From assembly GCF_041052385.1 (NCBI RefSeq), contig NZ_CP163439.1:6375001-6439000 (forward strand): a stretch of 64,000 nucleotides of DNA, read 5' to 3'. The notes under the pieces are model-generated. The model did no database searches. It was not told where the DNA came from and worked only from the letters and a program-made list of their open reading frames with translations. The translations under genes and the position numbers were made by a program. Numbering within the stretch: the stretch's first letter is position 1; each line of letters opens with the position of its first letter. This document shows, piece after piece, positions 51,923 through 60,703 of the stretch. The stretch comes from Streptomyces sp. R28. Its GTDB lineage: Bacteria; Actinomycetota; Actinomycetes; Streptomycetales; Streptomycetaceae.

Positions 51923-52734
51923 CCGCCACCACCACGACCGTCACGGCCCCGGTCACCAAGTCGGGCCGGGTGCGGCCGCTCGACGGGCTGCGGCAGACCT
52001 TCACGATGGCCTGGAGGAGCCTGGTCGCGGTCAAGCACAACCCGCTGGAGCTGGTCGACTACAGCATCACGCCCATCATGTTCGTGTTCCTCTTCACGTA
52101 TGTGCTGGGCGGGCAGATGGCCGGATCGCCCGAGGCGTATCTGAAGTACGCGTTGCCCGGGATCATCGTGCAGAACACCCTGTTCATGACGATGTACACG
52201 GCGATGGCGCTCAACACCGACCTCACCAAGGGCGTCTTCGACCGGCTGCGCAGCCTGCCGATCGCCCGCTCCGCCCCGCTCATCGGCCGGATCACCGCGG
52301 ATCTCGCCAAGCACGTGTGGGCGCTGCTGCTGATGATCGGCCTCGGTCTGCTGCTCGGTTTCCGGATCACCGGCGGGGTCGACGGGTTCCTGCTCGGCAC
52401 GCTGCTGGTGGTGGTGTTCGCCGCGGCCGTGTCCTGGAGCGCGGTGCTGATCGGAATGCTGGCGGGGGATGCGGAGAAGGTGCAGGCGTTCGCCTTCACG
52501 ATCATCTTCCCGATCACCTTCACCAGCAGCGCGTTCGTCATGGTGGACACCATGCCGGGGTGGTTGCAGGCGTGGAGCGACGTCAATCCGGTGACGCATC
52601 TGTCCGACGCGTTCCGGGGACTGTTGCTGGGTGGGGCGGTGGCGGAGCCGGTGTTGTGGTCGTTGGTGTGGGCTGCGGGGATCGCGGTGGTGTTCTATCC
52701 GCTGGCCATGAGGGCCTATCGGGCCAAGGTGTGA
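51919..52734 (+). CDS. DrrB-type ABC transporter permease
   Basis: A 271-aa ABC-2 permease with six transmembrane helices. It has the family segments NPLELVDYSITPIMFVFLFT and FDRLRSLPIARSAPLIGRI, and WSDVNPVTHLSDAFRGLLLG near the C-terminus. It forms the exporter with the preceding ATPase (ATGA overlap). Confidence 0.9.
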   Translation: MTATTTTVTAPVTKSGRVRPLDGLRQTFTMAWRSLVAVKHNPLELVDYSITPIMFVFLFTYVLGGQMAGSPEAYLKYALPGIIVQNTLFMTMYTAMALNTDLTKGVFDRLRSLPIARSAPLIGRITADLAKHVWALLLMIGLGLLLGFRITGGVDGFLLGTLLVVVFAAAVSWSAVLIGMLAGDAEKVQAFAFTIIFPITFTSSAFVMVDTMPGWLQAWSDVNPVTHLSDAFRGLLLGGAVAEPVLWSLVWAAGIAVVFYPLAMRAYRAKV

Positions 52735-52832
52735 GGGTGCGTCGGGCGACGGGTGGCATCCGTCGTACCGAAGGGAGGTGGGAATTTCCGGAATCGGGCA
52801 CGCTACGGCCTTTTCTGAGCGGAGTTCGGTCG

Positions 52833-52838
52833 TAGGCT
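52833..52838 (+). promoter_or_regulatory. -10 box giving leaderless glmS mRNA
   Basis: TAGGCT lies exactly seven bases before the glmS ATG, with no ribosome binding site between. The -35 is weak (TTTTCT at 52811-52816). Confidence 0.55.
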
Positions 52839-52845
52839 GCCGCGC

Positions 52846-54693
52846 ATGTGCGGAATCGTGGGATACGTGGGGTCGCAGTCGGCGCTTGAGGTCGTGATGG
52901 CCGGGCTGAAGCGGCTGGAGTACCGGGGGTACGACTCGGCGGGTGTCGCCGTGCTGGCGGACGGAGGGCTGGCGGCCGCGAAGAAGGCCGGCAAGTTCGT
53001 CAATCTGGAGAAGGAACTGACGGAGCGCCCGCTGCCGACCGGGACGACGGGCATCGGGCACACGCGGTGGGCCACGCACGGGGGACCGACGGATGCCAAC
53101 GCGCATCCGCACCTCGACAACGCCGGGCGCGTGGCCGTCGTGCACAACGGGATCATCGAGAACTTCGCCTGCCTGCGCGCCGAGTTGGCGGAGCGGGGGC
53201 ATGAGCTGGGGTCCGAGACGGACACCGAGGTCGTGGCTCACCTGCTCGCCGAGGAGTTCTCGGCCTGTGCCGACCTCGCCGAGGCCATGCGCCTGGTGTG
53301 CCGGCGGCTGGAGGGGGCGTTCACGCTGGTCGCCGTGCACGCGGACGATCCCGATGTGGTGGTGGGGGCGCGGCGGAACTCGCCGCTGGTGGTGGGCGTT
53401 GGAGAGGGTGAGGCCTTTCTCGCCTCGGACGTCGCCGCGTTCATCGCCCACACGCGGTCGGCGATCGAGCTGGGGCAGGACCAGGTCGTGGAGCTGCGGC
53501 GGGACGGGGTGACCGTCACCGGGTTCGACGGGCGGCCGGCGGATGTGCGGTCGTATCGCATCGACTGGGACGCCGCCGCCGCGGAAAAGGGGGGCTATGA
53601 CTACTTCATGCTCAAGGAGATCGCCGAGCAGCCCAAGGCGGTCGCCGATACGTTGCTGGGGCGCATCGACACCGCCGGCTCCCTGACGCTGGACGAGGTC
53701 CGGATCAGCACCTCCGTGCTGCGGGAGGTCGACAAGGTCGTCATCGTCGCCTGCGGTACGGCCTTCCACGCCGGGTTGATCGCCAAGTACGCCATCGAGC
53801 ACTGGACCCGGATTCCGTGCGAGGTGGAGCTGGCGAGCGAGTTCCGGTACCGGGATCCGATTCTCGATCAGCAGACCCTGGTGATCGCGATCTCCCAGTC
53901 CGGCGAGACCATGGACACGCTCATGGCGCTACGGCACGCCCGTGAGCAGGGGGCCCGGGTGCTGGCGATCTGCAACACCAACGGGTCGACGATTCCGCGT
54001 GAGTCGGATGCGGTGCTTTATACGCATGCCGGGCCGGAGGTGGCCGTCGCGTCCACCAAGGCGTTTCTGACGCAGTTGGTGGCGTGCTATCTCGTCGCGC
54101 TGTATCTGGGGCAGGTACGGGGCACCAAGTGGGGGGACGAGATCCACGCGGTGATCCGGGACCTGTCGCAGATCTCCGGTGAGGTCGAGCGGGTGCTGGA
54201 GACCATGGAGCCGGTGCGGGAGCTGGCGCGGAGCCTGGCGCACAAGAACACGGTGCTGTTCCTCGGTCGGCACGTGGGGTATCCGGTGGCGCTGGAAGGG
54301 GCGCTCAAGCTGAAGGAACTCGCCTATATGCACGCCGAGGGGTTCGCGGCGGGGGAGTTGAAGCACGGGCCGATCGCCCTCATCGAGGACGATCTGCCGG
54401 TGGTGGTCGTGGTGCCTTCGCCTCGGGGGCGTTCCGTCCTGCACGACAAGATCGTGTCCAACATCCAGGAGATCCGGGCTCGGGGTGCGCGGACGATCGT
54501 GATCGCGGAGGAGGGGGACGAGGCGGTGGTGCCGTATGCGGATCACTTGATCTGGATTCCGGCCACGCCGACGCTGCTTCAGCCGCTGGTGGCCACGGTG
54601 CCGCTGCAGGTCTTCGCCTGTGAGCTGGCCACCGCCCGGGGGAACGAGGTGGACCAGCCTCGGAACCTGGCGAAGTCGGTGACGGTGGAGTAG
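52846..54693 (+). CDS. glmS: Glutamine-fructose-6-phosphate aminotransferase
   Basis: A 615-aa enzyme making glucosamine-6-P from fructose-6-P and glutamine. The N-terminal glutaminase uses Cys2 (MCGIVGYVG) with GHTRWATHG. Two SIS sugar-isomerase domains follow (GTAFHAG, SQSGETMDT and the C-terminal DQPRNLAKSVTVE). There is no ribosome binding site: the start is placed by Cys2, which must be exposed after Met removal. No glmS ribozyme-like element is visible upstream. It feeds GlmM and peptidoglycan synthesis. Confidence 0.97.
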   Translation: MCGIVGYVGSQSALEVVMAGLKRLEYRGYDSAGVAVLADGGLAAAKKAGKFVNLEKELTERPLPTGTTGIGHTRWATHGGPTDANAHPHLDNAGRVAVVHNGIIENFACLRAELAERGHELGSETDTEVVAHLLAEEFSACADLAEAMRLVCRRLEGAFTLVAVHADDPDVVVGARRNSPLVVGVGEGEAFLASDVAAFIAHTRSAIELGQDQVVELRRDGVTVTGFDGRPADVRSYRIDWDAAAAEKGGYDYFMLKEIAEQPKAVADTLLGRIDTAGSLTLDEVRISTSVLREVDKVVIVACGTAFHAGLIAKYAIEHWTRIPCEVELASEFRYRDPILDQQTLVIAISQSGETMDTLMALRHAREQGARVLAICNTNGSTIPRESDAVLYTHAGPEVAVASTKAFLTQLVACYLVALYLGQVRGTKWGDEIHAVIRDLSQISGEVERVLETMEPVRELARSLAHKNTVLFLGRHVGYPVALEGALKLKELAYMHAEGFAAGELKHGPIALIEDDLPVVVVVPSPRGRSVLHDKIVSNIQEIRARGARTIVIAEEGDEAVVPYADHLIWIPATPTLLQPLVATVPLQVFACELATARGNEVDQPRNLAKSVTVE

Positions 54694-54781
54694 GAGTCCG
54701 GCACGCCGTCGAGGAAGGTCTTTCGTCGGCTCGTGGACGAAGTCGCGCGTCGCTTCGGGTTCGAGCGATACGGACGTCAGG

Positions 54782-55705
54782 TCAGCCCTGCCCGCTCTCC
54801 GTCCACGGACGGAGTTTCTCCGGATTGCGGGTCGCCCAGATGTGCGTGATACGGCCGTCGGTGAGGCTGAACGCCGCCACGGTCACGGTGACGCCCGCGT
54901 GCTGGGCGACCAGGCCGGGGCGGCCGTTGACCGATCGCTCCAGAAGGGTCAGCCCGGGGGCCTTGTCGGCGATGAAGAGCAGGTACTGGGCGATACGTTC
55001 GCTGCCCGAGACCGGGCGGAGGACCGCGCCGACCAGTCCGCCGCCGTCGGCGATCATCGTGGCGTCGGGGTCGAGCAGGCCGACGAGGGCCTCGATGTCC
55101 CTGGCCTCCCACGCTTTCTTGAAAAGCCGTACCAGGCCGGCCTGCCCGGCCGTCGCAACCGTGGCGGCCTGTGCGGTGCGAGTACGTCGACGACCCGAGG
55201 ACGCCAGCTGGCGGCAGGCCGCCGGCGTTCGGCCGACGATCTCGGCGATCTCGGTGAAGGGGTACCGGAAGACGTCGTGAAGGATGAACGCCACGCGTTC
55301 GGCGGGCGTCATCGATTCGAGTACGACGAGGAAGGCCATGTTCACCGACTCGTCCAGGGTGACCTGGTCGGCGGGGTCGGCCCCGCCACCGTCCCCCGGC
55401 CCCCCGATCCACTCCGTACGGTCGGGCAGCGGCTCGGGTATCCATTCCCCGACGTAGCGCTCGCGCCGGACCCGCGCCGAGCCGAGCAGGTCCAGGCAGA
55501 TGCGGCCGGCCACCGTCGTCAGCCAGGCACCGGGCGACTCGACGGCCTCCTGCTGTTCCCGCGACATCGCGTACCAGCGGGCGTAGGCCTCCTGCACGGC
55601 GTCCTCGGCCTCGGTCAGCGAACCGAGCAACCGGTAGGCGATGTTGATGAGCCGGCGTCGCTCGCCGACGATCGCGCTCAGGTGCGGCTGGGGTGGAGTG
55701 CTCAT
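54782..55705 (-). CDS. ECF41-type extracytoplasmic-function sigma factor
   Basis: A 307-aa sigma factor with regions 2 (YRLLGSLTEAEDAVQEAYAR) and 4 (FPFTEIAEIVGRTPAACRQL-type). A C-terminal SnoaL-like extension of about 115 residues carries the ECF41 marks: linker WIPEP, DGGG, and NPEKL near the end. In ECF41 the extension replaces an anti-sigma factor and controls activity. I start at the ATG at 55705; a GTG at 55717 is an alternative. A divergent 4-TM protein gene and a nearby FAD monooxygenase are likely targets. Confidence 0.92.
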   Translation of the reverse strand: MSTPPQPHLSAIVGERRRLINIAYRLLGSLTEAEDAVQEAYARWYAMSREQQEAVESPGAWLTTVAGRICLDLLGSARVRRERYVGEWIPEPLPDRTEWIGGPGDGGGADPADQVTLDESVNMAFLVVLESMTPAERVAFILHDVFRYPFTEIAEIVGRTPAACRQLASSGRRRTRTAQAATVATAGQAGLVRLFKKAWEARDIEALVGLLDPDATMIADGGGLVGAVLRPVSGSERIAQYLLFIADKAPGLTLLERSVNGRPGLVAQHAGVTVTVAAFSLTDGRITHIWATRNPEKLRPWTESGQG

Positions 55706-55744
55706 GGCCGCGGCCACTCCCCTTCATCTCTCGTCCGCGGTTCG

Positions 55745-55771
55745 CCTCACATTTCGCGGCCCTGCGTCGTC
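55745..55771 (+). promoter_or_regulatory. Candidate ECF41 promoter
   Basis: CCTCACA (55745-55751), 16 bases, then CGTC (55768-55771). As I recall it, the published ECF41 consensus is TGTCACA and CGTC. The -10 is exact and the -35 matches five of seven. It points at the 4-TM gene at 55827. Confidence 0.5.
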
Positions 55772-55826
55772 GGACTACCGAGACACTATCGATCACTGCC
55801 ACGGGGCAGAGAAGGGGGACCGCGCC

Positions 55827-56252
55827 ATGGCCACCACCACACAGGGGACGGCGAAACCGCGCAGCCTCACGTTCCTGCAGGTCGCGATCGCCCTGCAAAC
55901 CCTGGCCCTCTTCTTCCAGGCCGTCACCGCCGGAGTGCTGCTGTCCTCCTCCCACGGCGAGTTGCTGCACGGCGTCGGTGCGCGCGTGATGTACGGCGCG
56001 TCGATGCTGTACGTGCTCGCCGCGATCCTCGCGTGGCGGCTCGGGGGCGGGAGCCCGCGCCCCATCCTGTACTCGTCCGGCTTTCTCGTGCTCGCCTCGG
56101 TGCAGGTGGTGCTGGGCATCGCGCGTGTGCCGTCGGTCCATGTCCCGTTGGGGATCCTGATGTTCGGCCTGAGCGTGCTGGCACTGGCTCAGGTCAGCGT
56201 TCTGGCTGCTCGTTCAGGACGTCCGCTCTCCACGCCGTCGCCTGAGGCATGA
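55827..56252 (+). CDS. Four-helix membrane protein, unknown function
   Basis: A 141-aa protein with four predicted membrane helices (LTFLQVAIALQTLALFFQAV, then RVMYGASMLYVLAAILAW, LYSSGFLVLASVQVVLGIA and LGILMFGLSVLALAQVSVL). It starts at the ATG at 55827 after GAAGGGGG. It is divergent from the ECF41 sigma gene and is preceded by an ECF41-like promoter. The last 59 bases overlap the convergent monooxygenase gene. Function unknown. Confidence 0.75.
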   Translation: MATTTQGTAKPRSLTFLQVAIALQTLALFFQAVTAGVLLSSSHGELLHGVGARVMYGASMLYVLAAILAWRLGGGSPRPILYSSGFLVLASVQVVLGIARVPSVHVPLGILMFGLSVLALAQVSVLAARSGRPLSTPSPEA

Positions 56253-57375
56253 ACCTGTGCTCGGTCGCGTAGGCCGCCATGCGGGCGTTCCGGGCATCGG
56301 CCTCGGGGCCGTCCGGCAGGTGGAACTCGCCGCCCGCCTGGGCGGAACGGGCCTGCATGCTCGTGGCGGCAGCCAGCCGTCGGCGGACGTAGCGGTCGAG
56401 GGCGTCCGGTACGTCGGGCGGCGTCGCGTCCCTGAGGACGTCGCCCAGTACCGCCGCGTCCAGGATCGCCTGGGCCGCGCCCTGGGCCTGGAACGGGACC
56501 ATCGCGTGGGCGCTGTCGCCGAGGAGGGTCACGCGGCCGAGGCTCCAGCGCTGCAGCGGGGTGCGGGTGTGGATGCCGTAGCGGTACACCTGGCCGGCGC
56601 GTTCGAGGACGCTCAGCACGCGGGGGTCCCATGCGGCGAACTCGCGCAGTTGCTCTCCGGGTTCCGCCTCGGCGGTCCACGACTCCTCGGCCGGCGCCTT
56701 CGTGCTGAACACGGCCACCACGTTGAGGAGTTCGCCGCGTCGCACCCAGTAGTGGACGAAGTGGCGGTCCGGGCCGAGCCAGGCGGCCAGCGGGGGCAGG
56801 TCGAGGTCGGCCACCTCGTCCGACGGGAGCAGGGCCCGGTAGGCCGCCGTACCCGAGAACACGGCCTCGTCCTTGCCGAAGAGCCACTGGCGGGCCGCGG
56901 ACCGGATGCCGTCGGCTGCCACGACCAGGTCCGCCGTCAGGCTCTCGCCGGTCGCCGTCGTCACGCAGGCGCAGTCGTCGTCCTGGTCGATTTTGGTGAC
57001 GGTCGTGTTCAGGCGTACCGACGCGGGTGGTACCGCGGCGGCCAGGGCCGCGTGCAGATCCGCCCGGTGAAGCAGCAGATACGGCGCCCCGAACTCGTCC
57101 TCCACCTCGCGGCCCAGCGCGTAGCGGCAGATCTCCGACCCGTCCGACCAGGTGCGGAAGCTCACGTGGGCGGGGTGGGCGGCCCGGGCGGCGACCGCGT
57201 CGAGCACGGCCAGTCGGCGCAGCTCTCGCGTGGCGTTGGGGGCGAGCTGGATTCCGGCGCCCACCCCCGTGAAGCGCGCCGTCTGCTCGACCAGCGTCAC
57301 CTCGACACCCGCGCGGCGCAGGCTCAGTGTCGCGGCCAGCCCTCCGATGCCCGCCCCCACGACGATCGCCCTCAT
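56194..57375 (-). CDS. FAD-dependent aromatic-type monooxygenase
   Basis: A 393-aa flavoprotein of the p-hydroxybenzoate-hydroxylase fold. The FAD dinucleotide motif is VVGAGIGGLAATLSLRRAG. The DG motif is VVAADGIRSAARQW and the third FAD motif is VTLLGDSAHAMVPFQAQGA. It should use NAD(P)H and oxygen to hydroxylate an aromatic or related ring. It lies next to an ECF41 sigma gene, and ECF41 loci often carry oxidoreductases. Its 3' end overlaps the opposing 4-TM gene. Confidence 0.88.
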   Translation of the reverse strand: MRAIVVGAGIGGLAATLSLRRAGVEVTLVEQTARFTGVGAGIQLAPNATRELRRLAVLDAVAARAAHPAHVSFRTWSDGSEICRYALGREVEDEFGAPYLLLHRADLHAALAAAVPPASVRLNTTVTKIDQDDDCACVTTATGESLTADLVVAADGIRSAARQWLFGKDEAVFSGTAAYRALLPSDEVADLDLPPLAAWLGPDRHFVHYWVRRGELLNVVAVFSTKAPAEESWTAEAEPGEQLREFAAWDPRVLSVLERAGQVYRYGIHTRTPLQRWSLGRVTLLGDSAHAMVPFQAQGAAQAILDAAVLGDVLRDATPPDVPDALDRYVRRRLAAATSMQARSAQAGGEFHLPDGPEADARNARMAAYATEHRFMPQATAWRADVLNEQPER

Positions 57376-57420
57376 ACGACGCCGCCCAGTGAGGCAGACC
57401 GCCGCCGTATCGCCCGCTCC

Positions 57421-58857
57421 TCAGCCCCGTACATCCCGCCAGGCCCCCGGAATCCGCTCGGCCACGTCATGCGCCCCCACCGGCGCCCCGTCCGCCGCGA
57501 ATCGCGCCGCCAGGCCATGGAGATACGCCGCCACGCTCGCAGCATCCAGCGCCGGGAGCCCCGTCGCCAGCAGCGATCCCGCCAATCCCGACAGCACGTC
57601 TCCGCTGCCGGCCGTGGCCAGCCAGGACGTTCCCGTCGGATTCACTCGTACCGCACCCGTACCCCCGGCGTCGGCCACCAGCGTCGTCGACCCCTTCAGC
57701 AGCACGGTCGCCGAATAGCGCGCCGCCAAATCCCGCACCGAAGCCAGCCGAGCCCCCTCGACCTCCTCCCGTGCCACCCCGAGCAGCGCCGCCGCCTCCC
57801 CGGCGTGCGGGGTCATCAGGGTCGGTGCCGTACGGGCCCGTCCCGCCTCCGCGTCCGCCAGCCGCAGCCCGTCCGCGTCGATCAGCACCGGGACGTCCGT
57901 CGCCAGTACCTCCGCCACCGTCGCCGCGTCGTCCCCGGCGCCGGGGCCGACGACCCAGGCCTGCACGCGCCCCGCCTTCTTCGGCCCCTGGTCCGACACC
58001 AGCGTCTCGGGGAAGCGGGTGATCACCGCGTCCCCGGCCGGACCGACGTACCGCACGGCTCCCGCTCCGCCCCGCAGCGCCCCCGAGACGGCGAGCACGG
58101 CGGCGCCCGGATAGCGGGCCGAGCCGGCCGCGATGCCGACGACCCCCCGGCGGTACTTGTCGGACTCCGCCGCCGGCACCGGCAACAGCCGTGCCACGTC
58201 GTCGTGTTGCAGCGCCTCCAGCTCCACCGCGTCGTTCGGCAGCGCCAGACCGATGTCCACCAGCCGTACCACCCCGGCGTACTCCCGCGCCGGATCGATC
58301 AGCAACCCCGGCTTGTGCGTGCCGAAGGTGACGGTGAGGTCGGCCCGCAGCGCCGTGCCGACCACCTCGCCCGTGTCCGCGTCCACGCCGCTCGGCAGGT
58401 CCACGGCGACCACGGCGGCCCCCGAGCGCTCGGCCGCGGCGGCCAGCTGAGCCGCCTGCGGACGGAGCCCGCCCTTGCCGCCGATCCCGACAATCCCGTC
58501 GACGACCAGATGCGCGCGCTGGAGCATCTCCTCGGCGGCATCGAGGCCCGCCGCCCGGCCGCCCGCCCGGCGCAGCGCCGCCAGCCCCTCGGCATGCGCC
58601 CGCTCGGGGTTCAGCAGGACCGCCGTAACTCCCGCCCCACGCCTGGCCAGTCGGGCCCCGGCGTACAGGGCGTCGCCGCCGTTGTCGCCGCTGCCGACGA
58701 GCAGGACGATCCGGCTGCCGTACACCCGGCCCAGCAGATCCGCGCAGGCGGCGGCGAGTCCGGCCGCCGCCCGTTGCATCAGTGCCCCGTCCGCAAGCCG
58801 TGCCATCAGCTCCCGCTCGGCCGCCCTTACCGTCTCCACGCTGTACGCAGTCCGCAT
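57421..58857 (-). CDS. nnr: Bifunctional NAD(P)H-hydrate repair enzyme
   Basis: A 478-aa fusion. The N-terminal YjeF epimerase domain (about 1-205) has VGSGDNGGDALYAGARLARR and VAVDLPSGVDADTG. The C-terminal ADP-dependent dehydratase (about 220-478) has TPHAGEAAALLG and the catalytic GSGDVLSGLAGSLLATG. It repairs hydrated NAD(P)H. I start at the ATG at 58857; GAGACT seven bases upstream suggests a leaderless start. A GTG/ATG further upstream would add 14 residues. Confidence 0.94.
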   Translation of the reverse strand: MRTAYSVETVRAAERELMARLADGALMQRAAAGLAAACADLLGRVYGSRIVLLVGSGDNGGDALYAGARLARRGAGVTAVLLNPERAHAEGLAALRRAGGRAAGLDAAEEMLQRAHLVVDGIVGIGGKGGLRPQAAQLAAAAERSGAAVVAVDLPSGVDADTGEVVGTALRADLTVTFGTHKPGLLIDPAREYAGVVRLVDIGLALPNDAVELEALQHDDVARLLPVPAAESDKYRRGVVGIAAGSARYPGAAVLAVSGALRGGAGAVRYVGPAGDAVITRFPETLVSDQGPKKAGRVQAWVVGPGAGDDAATVAEVLATDVPVLIDADGLRLADAEAGRARTAPTLMTPHAGEAAALLGVAREEVEGARLASVRDLAARYSATVLLKGSTTLVADAGGTGAVRVNPTGTSWLATAGSGDVLSGLAGSLLATGLPALDAASVAAYLHGLAARFAADGAPVGAHDVAERIPGAWRDVRG

Positions 58858-58944
58858 GCAACCGAGTCTCGCGTACCGGGAGAAGCTCGTCGCATCCATT
58901 GACGCTTTGCCGTGCCTTTGCCAAACTCTCCGGCCCTCACGGGA

Positions 58945-58988
58945 TGAATCGATTCAGTCGAAATGGATTCGATGAGATCGGTTCTATG
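58945..58988. promoter_or_regulatory. Palindromic region upstream of the beta-helix gene
   Basis: GAATCGATTC (58947-58956) is a perfect ten-base palindrome, and GATTCGAT and GATCGGTTC follow within 40 bases. It lies between divergent genes and is a candidate operator or promoter. AGAGGAAG just after it is the ribosome binding site for the next gene. Confidence 0.35.
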
Positions 58989-59002
58989 AGAGGAAGCCCC
59001 TC

Positions 59003-59065
59003 ATGGGACGCAGAGCCGTATTCATGGGACGCGGAGCCGCATTCATTGGACGCGGAGCCGCCCTC
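59003..59065 (+). repeat. Three 21-base tandem repeats in a signal peptide
   Basis: Three imperfect 21-base units (consensus ATGGGACGCGGAGCCGCATT plus C) encode MGRRAVF, MGRGAAF and IGRGAAL at the start of the beta-helix protein. The first two units each begin with an in-frame ATG, so two starts are available. Confidence 0.9.
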
Positions 59066-60190
59066 CTCGCCGTCGCCGGTGCCACCGCTGTCCTCACCGT
59101 CGTCGGCACCCTCACCGCCCCCACCCTCGCCGTGGCCGCCGCCTGCGGCGAAGGCTCCTACCAGGCCGAAGCGGTCCTCAGCGGCAGCACCTGGACCGCG
59201 CGGCGCGGCAGCAGCACCGTCCATACGGGCGGTGACATGCGGGCCGCCGTCCAGGCGGCGGTCAACAGCCTCACCTCCGGGCGTACCGCCAAGGAGCGGG
59301 TGGTGGTGCGGGGTTCGGGAGCGATGTCCGCCGGGTCGCGCATCTCCCTGCCGAGCTACACCGTGCTCGACGTCTGCGGCACCATCAACGTCACCGGCAG
59401 CGGTTCCGGCGACCAGGCGCCCGTCTACTCGCGCGGCACCCGGGACGTCGAGGTCCAGCACCTGAACCTCACCGGCAGCCCGTTGTACGGGATCTTCATG
59501 CGGAACGTGCAGAACGTCGCCCTCGGGCAGATAGACATGCGACTGTCCGCCGGTCTGGGCGTGCGGATCGACAACCGGGGCGACACCAGCCAGTGGACGC
59601 GCAACGTCCGGATCGACGACGTGTACGTCTCCGGGGCCTCCAGCCACGCCGTGGAGACGTACGGCGTCGACGGCATCACCATCGGGACGGTGACCGCGCG
59701 CAACGTGGGTGAGTCGGGTCTGCTGCTCAACCAGACCATCAACGCCACCGTCACCAAGGTGGACGCCGAGAACGCGGGGGCCGGTACCGGGTACGCCGCC
59801 TTCCGCATGGCCAACCGGAACGGGCGGGTGGGGAGTTCCTACCCGACCAACATCCGGGTGGGCGAGGTCATCGCGCGTGGCGGCGGGCGCGGGGTGTTCT
59901 GCGTGTCCGAGAGCGGCGGGGCCGTCATCGACCGGGTCACCCTCTCGGGCACCGGCAACAACTCGGTGCTGATCGAGAACTGCTACAACGTCGACCTCGC
60001 CGCCCGGAGCGGCACCGTCACCGGCGGCGGCGAGCTGCGGCTGGCGGCGCGCTCCGAGTTCCCGAACAACCGGGACATCACCGTCCAGAACCTGACCGTG
60101 ACCAACTCGGCCATCAGGGAGAGTCCTTGCGGTGAGAACACCACGTTCCGGAACATCACCCGCGTGAACACCAGCCAGTCGATCTGCTGA
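59003..60190 (+). CDS. Secreted right-handed beta-helix protein
   Basis: A 395-aa exported protein. The signal region ends near LAVAAACGEG. The mature part has repeating strands typical of a parallel beta-helix (VLDVCGTINVTG, VEVQHLNLTGSPLYGIFM, GITIGTVTARNVGESGLLL). It is built like pectate lyase or GH28-type carbohydrate enzymes, but I see no complete catalytic set. Six cysteines could form disulfides (CGEG, VCGT, VFCVS, ENCYN, SPCGE, SIC). The first 20 residues are a threefold MGRRAVF-like repeat. Likely a glycan-binding or degrading surface protein. Confidence 0.8.
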   Translation: MGRRAVFMGRGAAFIGRGAALLAVAGATAVLTVVGTLTAPTLAVAAACGEGSYQAEAVLSGSTWTARRGSSTVHTGGDMRAAVQAAVNSLTSGRTAKERVVVRGSGAMSAGSRISLPSYTVLDVCGTINVTGSGSGDQAPVYSRGTRDVEVQHLNLTGSPLYGIFMRNVQNVALGQIDMRLSAGLGVRIDNRGDTSQWTRNVRIDDVYVSGASSHAVETYGVDGITIGTVTARNVGESGLLLNQTINATVTKVDAENAGAGTGYAAFRMANRNGRVGSSYPTNIRVGEVIARGGGRGVFCVSESGGAVIDRVTLSGTGNNSVLIENCYNVDLAARSGTVTGGGELRLAARSEFPNNRDITVQNLTVTNSAIRESPCGENTTFRNITRVNTSQSIC

Positions 60191-60215
60191 CCGCCGAGTG
60201 CGTGGTGGCGCGGGC

Positions 60216-60587
60216 TCAGCCCTCCGCCACCACCACCGCCGACGCCACTCCGGCGTCATGGCTCAGCGACACGTGCCAGGACCGTACGCCCAGTTCGGCC
60301 GCGCGTGCCGCCACCGTCCCCGTCACCCGCAGGCGGGGCCGGCCGCTGTCCTCGACGAACACCTCGGCGTCCGTCCAGAGCAGGCCCGAGGGGGCGCCCA
60401 GCGACTTCGCGAGGGCCTCCTTCGCGGCGAAGCGGGCGGCGAGCGAGGCGATGCCCCGGCGTTCACCGCTGGGCAGCAGCAACTCGCTCTCCAGGAAAAG
60501 CCGTTCGGCCAGCGCCGGTGTGCGTTGCAGCGCCGCCTCGAACCTGTCGATCTCGGCCACGTCGATTCCGACCCCGATGATGCTCAT
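60216..60587 (-). CDS. acpS: Holo-[acyl-carrier-protein] synthase
   Basis: A 123-aa AcpS that moves 4'-phosphopantetheine from CoA to acyl carrier protein. The motifs are GVGIDVAEIDRFEAAL and FAAKEALAKSLGAP, with the SLSHDAGVASAVVV C-terminus. I start at the ATG at 60587, because ACCCTA (TAGGGT on the coding strand) is seven bases upstream, suiting a leaderless mRNA. Longer frames are not conserved. Confidence 0.94.
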   Translation of the reverse strand: MSIIGVGIDVAEIDRFEAALQRTPALAERLFLESELLLPSGERRGIASLAARFAAKEALAKSLGAPSGLLWTDAEVFVEDSGRPRLRVTGTVAARAAELGVRSWHVSLSHDAGVASAVVVAEG

Positions 60588-60594
60588 GCCGAGC

Positions 60595-60600
60595 ACCCTA
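60595..60600 (-). promoter_or_regulatory. -10 box of leaderless acpS mRNA
   Basis: TAGGGT on the minus strand, exactly seven bases before the acpS ATG. A matching TAGGGT on the plus strand (60644-60649) may serve the L,D-transpeptidase gene. A 13-base direct repeat (CGGCCTCCCGCTC) lies between. Confidence 0.45.
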
Positions 60601-60703
60601 CGGTCGGCCTCCCGCTCACCGATGCCGGCCTCCCGCTCCTCGTTAGGGTGACGCCGCCGCGCGGCACCCCCCGCACGGCAGGCCCTCACGCTTCTCTGTG
60701 CGC

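Noticed and set aside
52735..52845. Possible glmS ribozyme upstream of glmS
   Set aside because: The spacer is only 111 bases, shows no ribozyme-like pseudoknot, and the mRNA looks leaderless.
51898..53802. 634-codon minus-strand frame
   Set aside because: Antisense to the ABC permease and glmS, with His/Gln/Arg-rich low-complexity sequence.
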